Source: Brumimicrobium sp.
GTDB taxonomy: Bacteria; Bacteroidota; Bacteroidia; Flavobacteriales_D; Crocinitomicaceae
Direction of reading: 5' to 3'
NCBI GenBank assembly: GCA_023957385.1
Contig: JAMLGZ010000001.1
Span: 1,846,923-1,910,922 of the forward strand
Length of the DNA: 64,000 nt
In this document: positions 63,830 through 64,000 of the stretch, piece by piece
Numbering within the stretch: position 1 is the stretch's first letter
Layout: the number at the start of each line of letters is the position of its first letter
Program-made: the position numbers and the translations under genes
The notes under the pieces: generated by a model
Database searches by the model: none
Seen by the model: only the letters and a program-made list of their open reading frames with translations
Told to the model about the DNA's origin: nothing

Positions 63830-63990
63830 TTCCTCATAAAATCGCCAATTTTAGAGTACAGAGAGAAAAAGCGAAGGGAATGCGCCTGTATAGGCGTGTT
63901 CTTTGCTGTTTTTCAATTCTGTACAGGTGTTTGGCGATACCGATGAGGAAGAGAAGATGTAAATGCAAAGACACGCTTCTTTTTTTTAAT
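63830..63990 (+). ncRNA. long imperfect stem-loop, possible structured RNA or leader
   Basis: Nested complementary blocks build a 121-nt hairpin: TTCCTCAT/ATGAGGAA (63830-63837, 63943-63950), ATCGCCAA/TTGGCGAT (63841-63848, 63931-63938), GTACAGA/TCTGTAC (63856-63862, 63918-63924), GAAAAA/TTTTTC (63865-63870, 63909-63914) and CGCCT/AGGCG (63883-63887, 63892-63896). A competing pairing, GCGTGTTCTTTGC (63894-63906) with GCAAAGACACGC (63965-63976), is followed by a T-run. No protein is encoded on either strand. It may be a small RNA, an attenuator for a gene beyond the window, or part of a mobile element. I cannot match it to a known RNA family. Confidence 0.4.
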
Positions 63991-64000
63991 ACAGGCAAAT

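Overview
This 64 kb window is AT-rich chromosomal DNA from a member of the Bacteroidota, most likely order Flavobacteriales. The signs are type IX secretion (T9SS) C-terminal sorting domains on several proteins, promoters of the TTTG...TAnnTTTG type, almost no Shine-Dalgarno sequences, a DUF1501/DUF1800 pair, BatA-like membrane proteins, ClpC, and a ParE-ParC pair of flavobacterial type. I cannot name the genus. I saw no tRNA, rRNA or CRISPR array.

Layout. 1-8255: a truncated cca gene, a secreted hypothetical protein, clpC, and divergent gyrA followed by a TPR protein. 8272-9636: an IS3-family element that has replaced the end of a cvfB-like gene. 9614-15512: CvfB-like protein, universal stress protein, then a tight operon of BatA-like protein, catalytically dead dihydroorotase homologue and small methyltransferase. 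15743-17687: a beheaded T9SS cargo remnant and an IS4-family element with 9-bp target duplications. 17757-25524: a T9SS-exported M43 protease, a LolD-like ATPase with a TIGR02757 protein, then M50 protease, Smr protein, glutathione peroxidase and DUF456 protein. 25789-32607: cupin, parC and parE on one strand and a nitronate-monooxygenase-like enzyme with a DUF4442 protein on the other. 32662-40367: a sulfatase-fold transferase, a vWA protein, a Lys1/PNT-like dehydrogenase and a large outer-membrane barrel. 40516-45039: a LytS/LytR two-component pair, an RRM protein, a surface-type hypothetical protein and mnmA. 45026-47664: an HTH regulator and three uncharacterised genes, among dyad and iterated motifs. 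47671-54704: DUF1501, DUF1800 and GH5 proteins, then purC-purF. 54726-57878: dedA split by a second IS4-family element, then chaA. 57879-64000: decayed sequence, a SWIM/SNF2 helicase broken by one frameshift, an AAA/DUF4143 ATPase preceded by 32-bp tandem repeats, and a long structured inverted repeat at the window edge.

Most of the window is ordinary core genome. The unusual material lies in the insertion elements, where the damage can be read to the base: one dedA allele that excision would restore, one cvfB tail supplied by an IS, and one T9SS remnant. Further points of interest are the motif arrays around 45.4-46.6 kb, the repeats before the AAA ATPase, and the structured element near 63.83-63.99 kb. 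A recurring layout, with the start codon 4-5 nt after a TAnnTTTG box, suggests that several genes are transcribed as leaderless mRNAs.
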